A stretch of 41,290 nucleotides of DNA from Oscillospiraceae bacterium (GTDB lineage: Bacteria > Bacillota > Clostridia > Oscillospirales > Oscillospiraceae). Shown one piece after another: positions 30,851 to 40,143 of the stretch. A model generated the notes under the pieces. It saw only the letters and a list, made by a program, of their open reading frames with translations. It made no database searches and was not told where the DNA came from. The stretch spans positions 1 through 41,290 of the forward strand of contig JAJBUU010000006.1 in assembly GCA_020860205.1 (NCBI GenBank), written 5' to 3'. Positions within the stretch are counted from its first letter, which is position 1. Each line of letters starts with the position of its first letter. The position numbers were made by a program, and so were the translations under genes.

Positions 30851-31144
30851 ATGAGTATCGCACGGTCTGCGGAGATGGATCAGCTGTTTGAGGCGATCCT
30901 GCGGCTGGAAACAGTGGAGGAGTGCTACGCTTTTTTTGAGGACCTCTGCACCACGCGGGAGCTTTCCGACCTCTCGCAGCGGCTCCATGTGGCGTTCCTG
31001 CTGCACGGCGGGCTGAATTATCAGCAGGTGGGACAGCAGGCGCGCGTCAGCTCCGCCACGATTTGCCGGGTGAAAAAATGTCTGGAATCCGGCAGCGGCG
31101 GCTATCGCGCCGCGATTGCAAAAGCGGAGGAGAAATCAGAATGA
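30851..31144 (+). CDS. hisR: TrpR-related regulator (YerC/YecD family, HisR)
   Basis: The 97-residue protein is a TrpR-fold DNA-binding protein: FFEDLCTTRELSDLSQRL precedes the helix-turn-helix LNYQQVGQQARVSSATICRV (about residues 55-74). TrpR-like YerC proteins located with histidine genes in clostridia are known as HisR, the repressor of histidine synthesis. Here it is the first gene of the his operon and so would regulate itself. A strong GGGAGGGGTG site precedes the ATG. Its stop overlaps the hisZ start as ATGA. Confidence 0.88.
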   Translation: MSIARSAEMDQLFEAILRLETVEECYAFFEDLCTTRELSDLSQRLHVAFLLHGGLNYQQVGQQARVSSATICRVKKCLESGSGGYRAAIAKAEEKSE

Positions 31145-32271
31145 ACGGCATGGTCACAGAACGGAACGCGGCGGAGGCGCTGCTGAAACCGGAGGAAACA
31201 ATCAGCTTTGCCCTGCGCGCGCTTTACAGCGGCTATGGTTACAGCCAGTACAAAATGCGCAAATTTGAGGAATACGACCTCTATGCGCGCAACAAGGACT
31301 TCCTCATCTCGGACGACATCATCACCTTTACAGATACAGGCGGCAAGCTGATGGCGCTCAAGCCGGACGTGACGCTTTCCATCGTCCGTGCCGGACGCGA
31401 TCATCCCGGCAGCGTGCAGAAGGTATATTACAATGAATCGGTCTACCGTGTCAGCAGCCGCTCCGGACGATTCAGCGAGCTGGCGCAGGCCGGGATTGAG
31501 TGCATCGGCAGCATTGACGACTACTGCATTGCGGAAACGCTGGAGCTGGCGGTGCGCAGTCTGCAAAGCATCTCCCCACACTGCTCGCTGGAGCTTTCGC
31601 ACCTGTCCCTGCTCTCGGAGGCACTGGATGCGCTGCGCGTCCCGGACGGGACGCGGCAGGCGCTGCTGCAATGCGTGGAACAAAAAAACCTGCACGAGCT
31701 GGAGCGGCTCTGCGCCGCCGCCGGTGCGGACGAGGCCGCCGTGCAGCGGCTGAAGCTGCTGGTGCGGACAGCGGGCAGTCCGGAACGGGTGCTGCCGCTG
31801 CTCCGGCAGCTTGGCATTGCGCCGGATGCGGTAGCGCAGCTGGGACGGCTTTGTGCCGTGCTGGTCGATGCCGGACTGGGCAAAACGCTCTCGCTGGACT
31901 TTTCCATCGCCGGGAACCAGAACTACTATAACGGCGTGGTGTTCCGCGGTTTCCTGAGCGGCGTCCCCGCTGCGGTGCTCTCAGGCGGACAGTATGACAG
32001 GCTGATGCAGAAGTTCGGGCGCACGGACCGCGCGATCGGCTTTGCGGTTTATCTGGATATGCTGGAGCATCTCTCCGCGCCCGCCGCGCAGTATGACGCG
32101 GATGTGCTGCTGCTCTATGCACCGGACGCCGATCTCTGCGCGCTGCGGCGGGAGGTTTCCGCGCTGGCGGCGCAGGGGCTGCGCGTTTCTGCCCAGCAGT
32201 CAGAGCCGGAAAAATTCCGCTGCCGCAAACGGATGCGGTTTGACGGCGAGCGCGTGGAGGTGCTGGAATGA
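31141..32271 (+). CDS. hisZ: ATP phosphoribosyltransferase regulatory subunit
   Basis: The 376-residue protein is a class II histidyl-tRNA synthetase paralogue without the anticodon domain. Synthetase-like motifs include KLMALKPDVTLSIVR, KVYYNESVYRV and, near the end, the glycine-rich VLSGGQYDRLMQKFG with RAIGFAVYLDML. It partners the short HisG enzyme below and carries its histidine feedback control. It starts at MNGMVTERN, its ATG overlapping the hisR stop, and its stop overlaps the hisG ATG. Confidence 0.92.
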   Translation: MNGMVTERNAAEALLKPEETISFALRALYSGYGYSQYKMRKFEEYDLYARNKDFLISDDIITFTDTGGKLMALKPDVTLSIVRAGRDHPGSVQKVYYNESVYRVSSRSGRFSELAQAGIECIGSIDDYCIAETLELAVRSLQSISPHCSLELSHLSLLSEALDALRVPDGTRQALLQCVEQKNLHELERLCAAAGADEAAVQRLKLLVRTAGSPERVLPLLRQLGIAPDAVAQLGRLCAVLVDAGLGKTLSLDFSIAGNQNYYNGVVFRGFLSGVPAAVLSGGQYDRLMQKFGRTDRAIGFAVYLDMLEHLSAPAAQYDADVLLLYAPDADLCALRREVSALAAQGLRVSAQQSEPEKFRCRKRMRFDGERVEVLE

Positions 32272-32903
32272 GTATGCTGAATATCGCGCTGCCAAAAGGC
32301 CGGCTGGGCGAGCAGGTTTACGGGATGTTTGAGCGCGCGGGCTTTGCCTGCCCGTCCATCCGAGAGGAAAACCGCAAGCTGATTTTTGAAAATCAGGCGC
32401 TGGAGCTGCGTTACTTCTGGGCGAAGCCTTCCGATGTGGCGATTTATGTGGAGCGCGGCGCGGCGGACATCGGCGTAGCCGGGAAGGACATCCTGCTGGA
32501 ATACACGCCGGACGTATATGAGATGCTGGATTTGAATGTCGGCAAATGTCGCATGGCGGTGGCCGCAAAGCGGGATTTCCGCGACGATCGGCAGCGGACG
32601 CTGCGTGTGGCGACCAAATTCAGCCGCATCGCGGAGAACTATTACGCCGCGCAGGGGCGCGAAATCGACATTATCCATTTAAACGGTTCGATTGAAATTG
32701 CCCCGATCCTAGGGCTCTCCGATGTGATCGTGGACATTGTGGAAACCGGGAAAACGCTGAAGGAGAACAATCTGGAGGTTGTGGAAACCATTTTCCCGAT
32801 CAGCGCGCGGCTGATCGTAAACAAGGCGGGCTATGCGTTCCAGAAGGAACGGGTGGAGCAGGTGCTGCAAACGCTTGCCGCACAGATGGAGGAAGAAGCA
32901 TGA
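32268..32903 (+). CDS. hisG: ATP phosphoribosyltransferase, short form
   Basis: The 211-residue HisG is the short form lacking the C-terminal regulatory domain, so it depends on HisZ. Motifs are LNIALPKGRLGEQV at the start, AADIGVAGKDILLE and the PRPP-binding SDVIVDIVETGKTLKENN. It condenses ATP with PRPP, the first committed step of histidine synthesis. Its ATG overlaps the hisZ stop and its stop overlaps the hisD start, both as ATGA. Confidence 0.96.
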   Translation: MSMLNIALPKGRLGEQVYGMFERAGFACPSIREENRKLIFENQALELRYFWAKPSDVAIYVERGAADIGVAGKDILLEYTPDVYEMLDLNVGKCRMAVAAKRDFRDDRQRTLRVATKFSRIAENYYAAQGREIDIIHLNGSIEIAPILGLSDVIVDIVETGKTLKENNLEVVETIFPISARLIVNKAGYAFQKERVEQVLQTLAAQMEEEA

Positions 32904-34183
32904 TTCGGATTTTGAAACAGGGAGAGATACCCGATGCAGAGATCCTTGCGCGGACGCTGCCGCAGACGGCGGTGGCGGATACCGTGGCGGAGATCCTTGC
33001 CGCAGTCCGCGCGGAGGGCGACGCTGCGCTGCGCCGCTTCTGCGCGCAGTTTGACGGCGGCGCGCCGGAGAGCCTGCGCGTGACGGAAGCGGAGATGGAG
33101 GAAGGGCTTGCCGCCGTGGAGCCGGAGCTGCGCGATGTTTTGGAGCGCGCGGCGGAGAATATCCGTGCATTCCACCGCCGCCAGGTGCGCAACAGCTTCC
33201 TCGTCAACGAAACGCCGGGTGTTCTGGTCGGACAAAAGGTGCTGCCCATCGAACGGGTGGGACTGTGCGTTCCCGGCGGCGCTGCGCCGCTGGCCTCCAC
33301 CGTGCTGATGGACGCGATCCCCGCCAAACTCGCGGGCTGCCGGATGCTGGTCATGGTCACGCCCGCCGGAGCGGATGGCAAAATCAGTCCCGCGGTCCTG
33401 ACGGCGGCGCACATTGCCGGCGTGGATCAGATTTTCAAGCTGGGCGGCGCACAGGCCATCGCCGCGCTCGCTTATGGCACGGAGAGTGTGCCGCGTGTGG
33501 ATAAAATCGTTGGGCCGGGCGGCGCGTTCGTTTCAGAGGCAAAGCGGCAGGTCTACGGACAGGTTTCCATTGACATGATCGCAGGCCCCAGCGAGATATT
33601 GGTTGTTGCGGACGCGGGCAGCGACGCGCGCTGCGTTGCGGCAGACCTGCTCAGTCAGGCGGAGCATGACAGAATGGCCAGTGCCGTTCTGGTGACGGAC
33701 TCGCCCGCGCTGGCCAAAGCGGTGCAGCGCGAGATAGAAACGCAGCTTGCCGCGCTGCCCCGACAGGACATCGCGCGCGAATCCATTGAGAAAAACGGAA
33801 AAATCATCCTGACTGCGGACATCCCCGCCGCGATTCAAATCGCAAATGCGCTCGCGCCGGAGCATCTGGAGCTTTGCGTGGACGCGCCGTTTGACTATCT
33901 GGACGCGGTCAAAAACGCAGGCTCGGTCTTTTTGGGGCGCTCCTGCCCGGAAGCGCTGGGCGATTATTTTGCCGGTGTGAACCATACGCTGCCGACCTCC
34001 GGTACGGCGCGTTTTTCCAGTCCGCTTTCCGTGGACGACTTTGTTCATAAAATGCAGTTTACTTATTATACGGAGGACGCGCTGCGCGCCGTTTCTGCGG
34101 ATGTCGCCGCGTTTGCCCGTGCGGAGAAGCTGGACGGACACGCGCGCAGCGTTCTGGTCCGCACAGAGGAGGGGACACGATGA
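32900..34183 (+). CDS. hisD: Histidinol dehydrogenase
   Basis: The 427-residue zinc enzyme carries out the last two oxidations from L-histidinol to histidine. Landmarks are VLPIERVGLCVPGGAAPLAS, DQIFKLGGAQAIAALAYG, VDKIVGPGG, AGPSEILVVAD, LLSQAEHDRMASAV, and ALAPEHLEL with the catalytic Glu-His pair. Length and order are normal. It overlaps hisG and hisC by 4 nt each, implying coupled translation. Confidence 0.97.
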   Translation: MIRILKQGEIPDAEILARTLPQTAVADTVAEILAAVRAEGDAALRRFCAQFDGGAPESLRVTEAEMEEGLAAVEPELRDVLERAAENIRAFHRRQVRNSFLVNETPGVLVGQKVLPIERVGLCVPGGAAPLASTVLMDAIPAKLAGCRMLVMVTPAGADGKISPAVLTAAHIAGVDQIFKLGGAQAIAALAYGTESVPRVDKIVGPGGAFVSEAKRQVYGQVSIDMIAGPSEILVVADAGSDARCVAADLLSQAEHDRMASAVLVTDSPALAKAVQREIETQLAALPRQDIARESIEKNGKIILTADIPAAIQIANALAPEHLELCVDAPFDYLDAVKNAGSVFLGRSCPEALGDYFAGVNHTLPTSGTARFSSPLSVDDFVHKMQFTYYTEDALRAVSADVAAFARAEKLDGHARSVLVRTEEGTR

Positions 34184-35253
34184 GCCGTTATTTCAGTCCG
34201 CGCTTTGCCGCGCTGGAGCCTTATACGCCGGGAGAACAGCCGCAGTCGCTGGAGCGCTATGTCAAGCTGAATACAAACGAATGCCCGTTCCCGCCTTCGG
34301 AAAAAGCGCGCGCTTATGCCGAAGCGCACACCCGTCCGCTGAACCTCTACCCGGACCCGGACTGCCGTGCGCTGCGGGTAAAGCTGGCGGAAACGCTTGA
34401 AATCGCGCCGGAGGAGCTGATGCTCTGCAACGGCTCGGACGAGGCGCTGGCTTTCGCATTCCTCGCATTTTGCGACGGGAAAACCGCCGCCGCGTTCCCG
34501 GAGATTACCTATGGGTTTTACCCGGTTTTCGCAGCGCTGTGCAGCGTGGAATATCAGGAGGTTCCGCTGCGCGCGGATTTCTCCGTTGCACCGGAGGATT
34601 ATTTTGGCCTTGGCCGGACGATTTTCATCGCCAATCCCAACGCGCCGACAGGCAAGCTGCTCTCTGTGGCGGAAATTGAAACGATTTTGCAGCGCAACCC
34701 GGACAACGTGGTCGTCATCGACGAGGCTTACATCGACTTTGGCGGCACAAGCTGCATCCCGCTCATCCGCAGCTATGAAAACCTGCTGGTGACGCAGACC
34801 TTTTCCAAATCCCGCGCGCTGGCTGGCGGGCGGCTGGGCTTCGCCGTCGGCTGCCCGGCGCTGATCGCGGACCTGAACGCCATCCGCTGCTCGTTCAACC
34901 CCTACAACGTCAATTCACTGACGACAGCGGCTGCAATGGGGACGCTGCTTGACTCGGATTATACGCGCCGCTGCTGCGAAACGGTGATGGAAAACCGCAC
35001 CTACACCGCAGCGGAACTGAAACGGCGCGGGTTTCATGTATTGGAAAGTGCGGCGAACTTCCTGTTTGCCGCAGCGCCGGATTATGACGGCGGCGCGCTC
35101 TACCGGGCGCTGAAGGAAAAAGGCGTGCTGGTGCGCCACTTTGACAAACCGGCCATTGCACAGTACAACCGCATCAGCATCGGTACGCGGGAGCAGATGG
35201 ACGCGCTGCTGCGCGCGCTGGATGAAATTTTGCAGGAGGCGGGGCAGGGATGA
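34180..35253 (+). CDS. hisC: Histidinol-phosphate aminotransferase
   Basis: The 357-residue fold-type I PLP enzyme converts imidazole acetol phosphate to histidinol phosphate. Motifs are KLNTNECPFPPS, NLYPDPDC, the ANPNAPTGKL turn, VVIDEAYIDFGG and TFSKSRALAGGRLGFAVG with the PLP lysine. The length is typical. It overlaps hisD upstream and hisB downstream by 4 nt. Confidence 0.95.
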   Translation: MSRYFSPRFAALEPYTPGEQPQSLERYVKLNTNECPFPPSEKARAYAEAHTRPLNLYPDPDCRALRVKLAETLEIAPEELMLCNGSDEALAFAFLAFCDGKTAAAFPEITYGFYPVFAALCSVEYQEVPLRADFSVAPEDYFGLGRTIFIANPNAPTGKLLSVAEIETILQRNPDNVVVIDEAYIDFGGTSCIPLIRSYENLLVTQTFSKSRALAGGRLGFAVGCPALIADLNAIRCSFNPYNVNSLTTAAAMGTLLDSDYTRRCCETVMENRTYTAAELKRRGFHVLESAANFLFAAAPDYDGGALYRALKEKGVLVRHFDKPAIAQYNRISIGTREQMDALLRALDEILQEAGQG

Positions 35254-35840
35254 GAACTGCGGAAATCCACCGGGAAACGGCGGAAACGGACATCACGCTG
35301 TCCCTGAATCTGGACGGTGCGGGCGAGAGCGCGGTGCAGACCGGGCTTGGATTCCTTGACCATATGCTGACGCTGTTCGCGCGCCACGGGCGCTTTGACC
35401 TGCGTGTGCATTGCAAGGGCGACACATGGGTGGACGGTCACCACTCGGCGGAGGACATCGGCATCTGTCTTGGCAAGGCGTTCCGGGACGCGCTGGGCGA
35501 TAAGCGCGGCATTTTCCGCTATGGAGACTGCGCGCTGCCGATGGACGAGGCGCTCATCCTCTCTGCGGCGGACTTCTCCGGGCGCGGCGCGGCATATCTC
35601 GATCTGCCCATCCCGACGGAGAAAATCGGCAGCTTTGATACCGAGCTTGTGGCGGAATTTTTCACCGCTTTCGCTGCAAACGCGGGGCTGACGCTCCACA
35701 TCCGGATGCTCTCCGGGAAAAACGCCCATCACATCGTGGAGGGCGCGTTCAAATCCGTCGCCCGCGCCCTGCGCCGCGCCGTGGCCATCGACCCGGCGTG
35801 TGCGGAGGAAATACCGTCTACGAAAGGAACGCTGGAATGA
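35250..35840 (+). CDS. hisB: Imidazoleglycerol-phosphate dehydratase
   Basis: The 196-residue single-function enzyme (no phosphatase domain) dehydrates imidazole glycerol phosphate. It shows the repeated metal-binding motifs GFLDHMLTLFARHG, DGHHSAEDIGICLG and GKNAHHIVEGAFKSVARAL, which coordinate Mn. The phosphatase step is supplied by the separate HisJ-like gene at the end of the operon. It overlaps hisC and hisH by 4 nt. Confidence 0.97.
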   Translation: MRTAEIHRETAETDITLSLNLDGAGESAVQTGLGFLDHMLTLFARHGRFDLRVHCKGDTWVDGHHSAEDIGICLGKAFRDALGDKRGIFRYGDCALPMDEALILSAADFSGRGAAYLDLPIPTEKIGSFDTELVAEFFTAFAANAGLTLHIRMLSGKNAHHIVEGAFKSVARALRRAVAIDPACAEEIPSTKGTLE

Positions 35841-36448
35841 TTGCGATTGTTGATTATGGCGTGGGGAACCTCTTTTCCCTGCGATCCTCTTTCGCTGCCA
35901 TCGGCGTGGAGGCTGCCGTCACCGGAAAGGCGGAGGAGATTCTTGCGGCGGATCGTGTTGTGCTGCCCGGCGTGGGCGCCTTTGGCGACGCGGCGGAAAA
36001 GCTGCGCGCCACCGGGCTGGATCGCGCGGTGGTCGCTGCAGCGGGCGCCGGTAAGCCGCTGCTGGGCATCTGTCTGGGGATGCAGCTTCTGCTGGAAACC
36101 GGATTTGAATACGGCGAGCACCGCGGGCTTGGCCTTGTCCCCGGCGAGGTGCGCCCCATTGCGGAGGTCATCCCTGCGGGTCTGAAAATCCCGCATATCG
36201 GCTGGAACGCGCTGGACTTTGGCGGCAGGAAAAGCCCGCTTTTCCAGAACATCCACGCAGGCGACCATGTCTATTTTGTCCACTCCTATTATGCGGCAAA
36301 CTGCGCGGAGCACACCATCGCCACGGCGGACTACGGCGCGCCGCTGACCGCGGCCGTGCAGCGGGAGAACGTGTTCGGCTGCCAGTTCCACCCGGAGAAG
36401 AGCGGCGGCGTGGGACTGAATATCCTGCGCGCGTTCTGCGCGCTTTGA
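35837..36448 (+). CDS. hisH: Imidazole glycerol phosphate synthase, glutaminase subunit
   Basis: The 203-residue class I glutamine amidotransferase supplies ammonia to HisF. The nucleophile is in GICLGMQLLL and the His-Glu pair in CQFHPEKSG; DYGVGNLFSLRSSF at the start is diagnostic. I start at MIAIVDYG (35837), overlapping the hisB stop, instead of a longer frame inside hisB. The gene ends 21 nt before hisA. Confidence 0.96.
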   Translation: MIAIVDYGVGNLFSLRSSFAAIGVEAAVTGKAEEILAADRVVLPGVGAFGDAAEKLRATGLDRAVVAAAGAGKPLLGICLGMQLLLETGFEYGEHRGLGLVPGEVRPIAEVIPAGLKIPHIGWNALDFGGRKSPLFQNIHAGDHVYFVHSYYAANCAEHTIATADYGAPLTAAVQRENVFGCQFHPEKSGGVGLNILRAFCAL

Positions 36449-36469
36449 ACGAGAGAGGAGACAGAGAAA

Positions 36470-37189
36470 ATGCTGATTTTACCCGCAATCGACCTCTGCG
36501 GCGGCAAGGCTGTCCGGCTCTATCAGGGCGACTATGCGCAGATGACGGTTTACAGCAATGACCCGCCCGCGGTGGCGCAGGACTTTGCCGCCGCCGGTGC
36601 AGCATGGGTGCATCTGGTGGATTTGGAGGGCGCAAAGCGCGGAGACACGCCAAACCTGGAAACGGTGCAGCGCATCGTGGCGGCTGTGCCGCAGCTCCGG
36701 GTGGAGCTTGGCGGCGGCATTCGCCAGATGGAAACCGCCGCACGCTATCTGGACGCTGGCGTTTCCCGCGTTGTTCTTGGCACTGCGGCGGTCACGGACC
36801 CCGCCTTTGCCGCGGACGCGGTTTCCGCCTTTGGCGCGGACAGGGTGGCGGTCGGCGCAGATGTGCGCGACGGTTATGTTGCCATCCACGGATGGACGGA
36901 GCAGTCCGGGCTGGATGCGCTTGGGTTCTGTCAACAGATGCAGCGCGCGGGCGTGCGTACCGTGATCTGCACAGACATCTCCCGCGACGGCGCAATGCGC
37001 GGCGCGAACCATGCGCTCTATCAAACGCTCTCGGCGCAGCTGGATATGGACATCATCGCCTCCGGCGGCGTTTCGTCCATTGAGGATGTGCGCGCGCTGC
37101 GCGCGCTGGGACTCTCCGGCGCGATCATCGGCAAAGCCTATTACACGGGGGCGATTTCCCTGCGGGAAGCGATCGAGGTGGCAAAATGA
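36470..37189 (+). CDS. hisA: ProFAR isomerase
   Basis: The 239-residue beta/alpha-barrel isomerises 5'-ProFAR to PRFAR. It has the first-half catalytic Asp in LPAIDLCGGKAVRLYQGDY, VELGGGIRQM and the second-half Asp in CTDISRDGAMRG, then ASGGVSS. GAGAGGAG precedes the ATG; the 21-nt gap after hisH is the largest inside the operon. Its stop overlaps the hisF ATG. Confidence 0.96.
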   Translation: MLILPAIDLCGGKAVRLYQGDYAQMTVYSNDPPAVAQDFAAAGAAWVHLVDLEGAKRGDTPNLETVQRIVAAVPQLRVELGGGIRQMETAARYLDAGVSRVVLGTAAVTDPAFAADAVSAFGADRVAVGADVRDGYVAIHGWTEQSGLDALGFCQQMQRAGVRTVICTDISRDGAMRGANHALYQTLSAQLDMDIIASGGVSSIEDVRALRALGLSGAIIGKAYYTGAISLREAIEVAK

Positions 37190-37947
37190 TTACAAAACGC
37201 ATCATCCCCTGTCTGGATGTACGCGACGGCAGGGTGGTCAAGGGCGTCAACTTTGCCGGCCTGCAGGATGTATCCTCTCCGGTGGAGCTGGCGGAATATT
37301 ACAGCGCAAACGGCGCGGACGAGCTGGTGTTTTATGACATCACCGCCTCTGCCGAAGGGCGGCGGCTGTTCACGGATGTGCTCTGCGAAACGGCGCGGCG
37401 GGTGTTCATCCCGCTGACTGTCGGCGGCGGCATCAACACGCTGGACGATTTTGACCGTGTGCTGAAATGCGGCGCGGACAAGGTGAGCGTCAACTCCGGC
37501 GCGATTCGCAACCCGAACCTCATCCGCGACGCGGCGAAGCGCTACGGCGACCAGTGCGTCGTGATTTCTGCGGACGTAAAGCGTGTGGACGGGATGTTCC
37601 GCGTCTATGCGCGCGGCGGGCGGGACGACACCGGCATGGAAGCCATCGGCTGGATCCGCCGCTGCGTGGATATGGGCGCAGGCGAGGTGGTCCTGAATTC
37701 CATCGACACGGACGGCGTGAAGCAGGGCTTTGATCTGGAGATGCTGCAAGCGGTTTGCGACGCGGTCAGCGTTCCGGTGATCGCCTCCGGCGGCGCGGGC
37801 TGCATCGCGGATTTTGTAACGCTGTTCCAAACGCTCCCGCGCGTAGACGCAGGGCTGGCCGCATCCATCTTCCATTTTGGCGAAGTACCCATTCCCGCAC
37901 TGAAGGCCGCGCTTGCGGAAAACGGCATCCCCGTGCGGCTGGCATGA
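37186..37947 (+). CDS. hisF: Imidazole glycerol phosphate synthase, cyclase subunit
   Basis: The 253-residue barrel, homologous to HisA, closes the imidazole ring with ammonia from HisH. Diagnostic blocks are RIIPCLDVRDGRVVKGVNF, PLTVGGGINTLDDF, DKVSVNSGAI, LNSIDTDGVKQGFD and IASGGAG, with both catalytic Asp residues present. It overlaps hisA by 4 nt and lies 6 nt before hisIE. Confidence 0.97.
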   Translation: MITKRIIPCLDVRDGRVVKGVNFAGLQDVSSPVELAEYYSANGADELVFYDITASAEGRRLFTDVLCETARRVFIPLTVGGGINTLDDFDRVLKCGADKVSVNSGAIRNPNLIRDAAKRYGDQCVVISADVKRVDGMFRVYARGGRDDTGMEAIGWIRRCVDMGAGEVVLNSIDTDGVKQGFDLEMLQAVCDAVSVPVIASGGAGCIADFVTLFQTLPRVDAGLAASIFHFGEVPIPALKAALAENGIPVRLA

Positions 37948-37953
37948 AAGGAA

Positions 37954-38616
37954 ATGAAAAACACTATGTTGAATCCTGACGAATTGAAATTTGACGCAAA
38001 CGGCCTGATCCCGGCCATCGTGACGGACGCGGTTTCCGGCAGGGTGCTGACGCTGGCCTATATGAACCGCGAAAGTCTGCAAATCTCGATGGAAAAGGAA
38101 CTGACGTGTTTCTGGAGCCGCTCCCGGCAGGAGCTTTGGCTCAAGGGTGAAACCAGCGGCAATTATCAGCACATCGTATCCATCACTGCGGACTGCGATG
38201 GCGACGCGCTGCTGGTTGTGGTGGAGCCGGACGGACCGGCCTGCCACAAGGGAACATTCTCCTGCTTCGAGAATCCCGTCTGGCAGAGCGAAACGCGGCA
38301 GCAGTTCTCGCTGTCCGGACTCTATCAGCTTTTGGAGGAGCGCCGGGCGGAGCAGCCGGAGGGCTCTTATACGTCCTATCTGTTTCAGAAAGGACTGGAT
38401 AAGATCCTGAAAAAAGTGGGCGAGGAATGCACGGAGGTGATCATTGCGGGCAAGGCTGAGGATCACCGCGAAACAGTCTACGAAATCGCGGACTTGGCCT
38501 ACCATGTGCTGGTGCTGATGGTGCAGTCCGGCATCTCGCTGGAGGAGATCCACCGCGAATTGGCCTCGCGCCACATCATCGACCACAAGGTAAAGCAGGA
38601 GAAAATGACGGAATGA
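37954..38616 (+). CDS. hisIE: Bifunctional PR-AMP cyclohydrolase / PR-ATP pyrophosphatase
   Basis: The 220-residue protein joins two activities. Residues 1-125 are HisI (cyclohydrolase): [30 protein letters not shown] and the zinc-binding DCDGDALLV / [12 protein letters not shown] cysteines. From about residue 127 follows HisE (pyrophosphatase): [20 protein letters not shown] and [10 protein letters not shown]. The start may be 37954 or the Met at 37966; the ribosome site AAAGGAA directly abuts the first. The stop overlaps the next ATG by 4 nt. Confidence 0.95.
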   Translation: MKNTMLNPDELKFDANGLIPAIVTDAVSGRVLTLAYMNRESLQISMEKELTCFWSRSRQELWLKGETSGNYQHIVSITADCDGDALLVVVEPDGPACHKGTFSCFENPVWQSETRQQFSLSGLYQLLEERRAEQPEGSYTSYLFQKGLDKILKKVGEECTEVIIAGKAEDHRETVYEIADLAYHVLVLMVQSGISLEEIHRELASRHIIDHKVKQEKMTE

Positions 38617-39413
38617 TTTTGGAGGATTTCCACGTCCATTCCAACTTCAGCGACGGGGCAGATACGCCGGAGCGGATGGCGGAGGCCGCGCTTGCACAGG
38701 GCATGACACGGCTCGGCTTCTCCGATCACGGCTACGCCCCGTATGACCGCGATTGCTGCATCCCGCCGGAGCGGCTGTCGGCTTACCGCCCCGCCATCGA
38801 CGCGCTGCGCGCGCGCTACTGCGGACGGCTGGAGATTTTCTGCGGCGTGGAGCAGGATATTTTCTCCGACGCCCCGACGGATGCTTATGACTATGTCATC
38901 GGTTCCGTCCACTATCTCTGCATGGACGGGGAATACTGCTGCATCGACGACACGGCGGAGCAGATCCGGGACGCGGCGGCGCGCCATTTCGGCGGCGACA
39001 TCTATGCGCTGACCGAAGCATATTACCGCACCGTTGCGCAGGTCTTTGCCTGCACCCATTGCGACATCATCGGCCATTTTGATTTGGTCGCCAAGCTGAA
39101 TGAGCGCTGCCACCTGTTCGACCCCGCGCACCCACGCTATGTCGCGGCTTACCGCGCGGCGGCAGACGCGCTGCTGGAGAGCGGCTGTCCCTTTGAAATC
39201 AATACCGGCGCGATGGCCAGAGGGTATCGCAGCGTACCCTATCCCGCGCCGGAGATACAGCGTTATCTTGCATCGCGCGGCGCCTCGTTCGTCCTCTCCA
39301 GCGACAGTCACAGCGCGGAGACGCTGCGCTATGGCTTCGCAAAGGCGGAAGCGGAAGCCGCAGCCAACGGCCTGCATTTCGTGCGCTTTTCTCCCCCGCA
39401 CAGCGGGGCGTGA
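38613..39413 (+). CDS. hisJ: Histidinol-phosphatase, PHP family
   Basis: The 266-residue PHP-domain phosphatase shows the metal motifs [46 protein letters not shown] and SSDSHSAE. It removes phosphate from histidinol phosphate, the one step HisB does not cover here, so the operon encodes the complete route from PRPP and ATP to histidine. It overlaps hisIE by 4 nt and is followed by a terminator. The name hisK is also used for this family. Confidence 0.92.
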   Translation: MILEDFHVHSNFSDGADTPERMAEAALAQGMTRLGFSDHGYAPYDRDCCIPPERLSAYRPAIDALRARYCGRLEIFCGVEQDIFSDAPTDAYDYVIGSVHYLCMDGEYCCIDDTAEQIRDAAARHFGGDIYALTEAYYRTVAQVFACTHCDIIGHFDLVAKLNERCHLFDPAHPRYVAAYRAAADALLESGCPFEINTGAMARGYRSVPYPAPEIQRYLASRGASFVLSSDSHSAETLRYGFAKAEAEAAANGLHFVRFSPPHSGA

Positions 39414-39434
39414 TGACTTGCCAGAATCCAAACG

Positions 39435-39463
39435 ACCGCGCGCCCAGACGGGCGCGCGGTTTT
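39435..39463. terminator. Terminator between the his operon and the tetR gene
   Basis: ACCGCGCGCCC (39435-39445) pairs perfectly with 39450-39460 around an AGAC loop, followed by TTTG. It lies 21 nt after hisJ and 6 nt beyond the stop of the convergent tetR gene, and probably serves both. Confidence 0.85.
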
Positions 39464-39469
39464 GTCCGT

Positions 39470-40060
39470 TCAATGTCTGCCCTCGAATGTACCGCCGATG
39501 CCCTGTGTGATAACCGCGCAGAACAAATTGGAGATTTCTCCGGGCGATTTGGGTATCTCCTCCATGAGCCATCGCCGTACCAGACTAAAAAAGCCGCCGT
39601 CAAAAAACGCAAGGAGCAGATTTTTTGCATCCTCGTCGCAGTTTGGCGGAAGATATCGCGTAATCAATACACGCACCCGCGGCAGAGCAAGCAGTTTCTT
39701 TTCCAAATCCGCGCTGATTCGGTTGTCTCCAAAAAACAGCTTTGCCATCTCAATATCTTCTTTCAAATATTTGCAAATGGATTCTAATTGCCGCCAGATA
39801 CTTGCAAAATCCGTCAGATTGTTGCTGTTTATCTGCAAAATCGAGTCCTGAATATTTTCCAGCATTGTCTGTTCCATCTCTGCAAGAACATCATACGGAC
39901 TGCCGTAGTGGTGGTAGAATGTGCTGCGGTTGATCCCGCTCTCCCGGCACAGCTCCGTAACGGAAATCTCGTCTATACTTTTTCCGTTCAGCAGCCGGAT
40001 GAGCGCATCCTTCAGCAGGCGCTTTGTCAGCATCACACACTGGTTTTCCTTTTGGTTCAT
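39470..40060 (-). CDS. TetR-family transcriptional regulator
   Basis: The 196-residue protein starts at MNQKENQCV (40060; AAAGGTGG upstream). Its N-terminus has the TetR helix-turn-helix: LLKDALIRLL, ISVTELCRESGINRSTFYHHYGS (key residues Ile31-Tyr50 region) and LAEMEQTMLENI. The C-terminal ligand/dimer domain (about 60-196) resembles the DhaS-like group, but the ligand cannot be told. It diverges from the DUF308 unit across a perfect 25-nt palindrome that covers both promoters, implying it represses itself and that unit. Confidence 0.9.
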   Translation of the reverse strand: MNQKENQCVMLTKRLLKDALIRLLNGKSIDEISVTELCRESGINRSTFYHHYGSPYDVLAEMEQTMLENIQDSILQINSNNLTDFASIWRQLESICKYLKEDIEMAKLFFGDNRISADLEKKLLALPRVRVLITRYLPPNCDEDAKNLLLAFFDGGFFSLVRRWLMEEIPKSPGEISNLFCAVITQGIGGTFEGRH

Positions 40061-40104
40061 GGTCAGGCCACCTTTTTTTTTGAAAACTTCATCACATTTT
40101 CGGA

Positions 40105-40128
40105 AAACTGTCGTTTCTACGGCAGTTT
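40105..40128. repeat. Second inverted repeat in the tetR intergenic region
   Basis: AAACTG (40105-40110) and CAGTTT (40123-40128) are exact reverse complements around a partly paired 12-nt centre. It lies within the predicted tetR leader and may form an RNA hairpin or a weak extra operator. Confidence 0.35.
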
Positions 40129-40143
40129 CAAATAAACTGTTTG

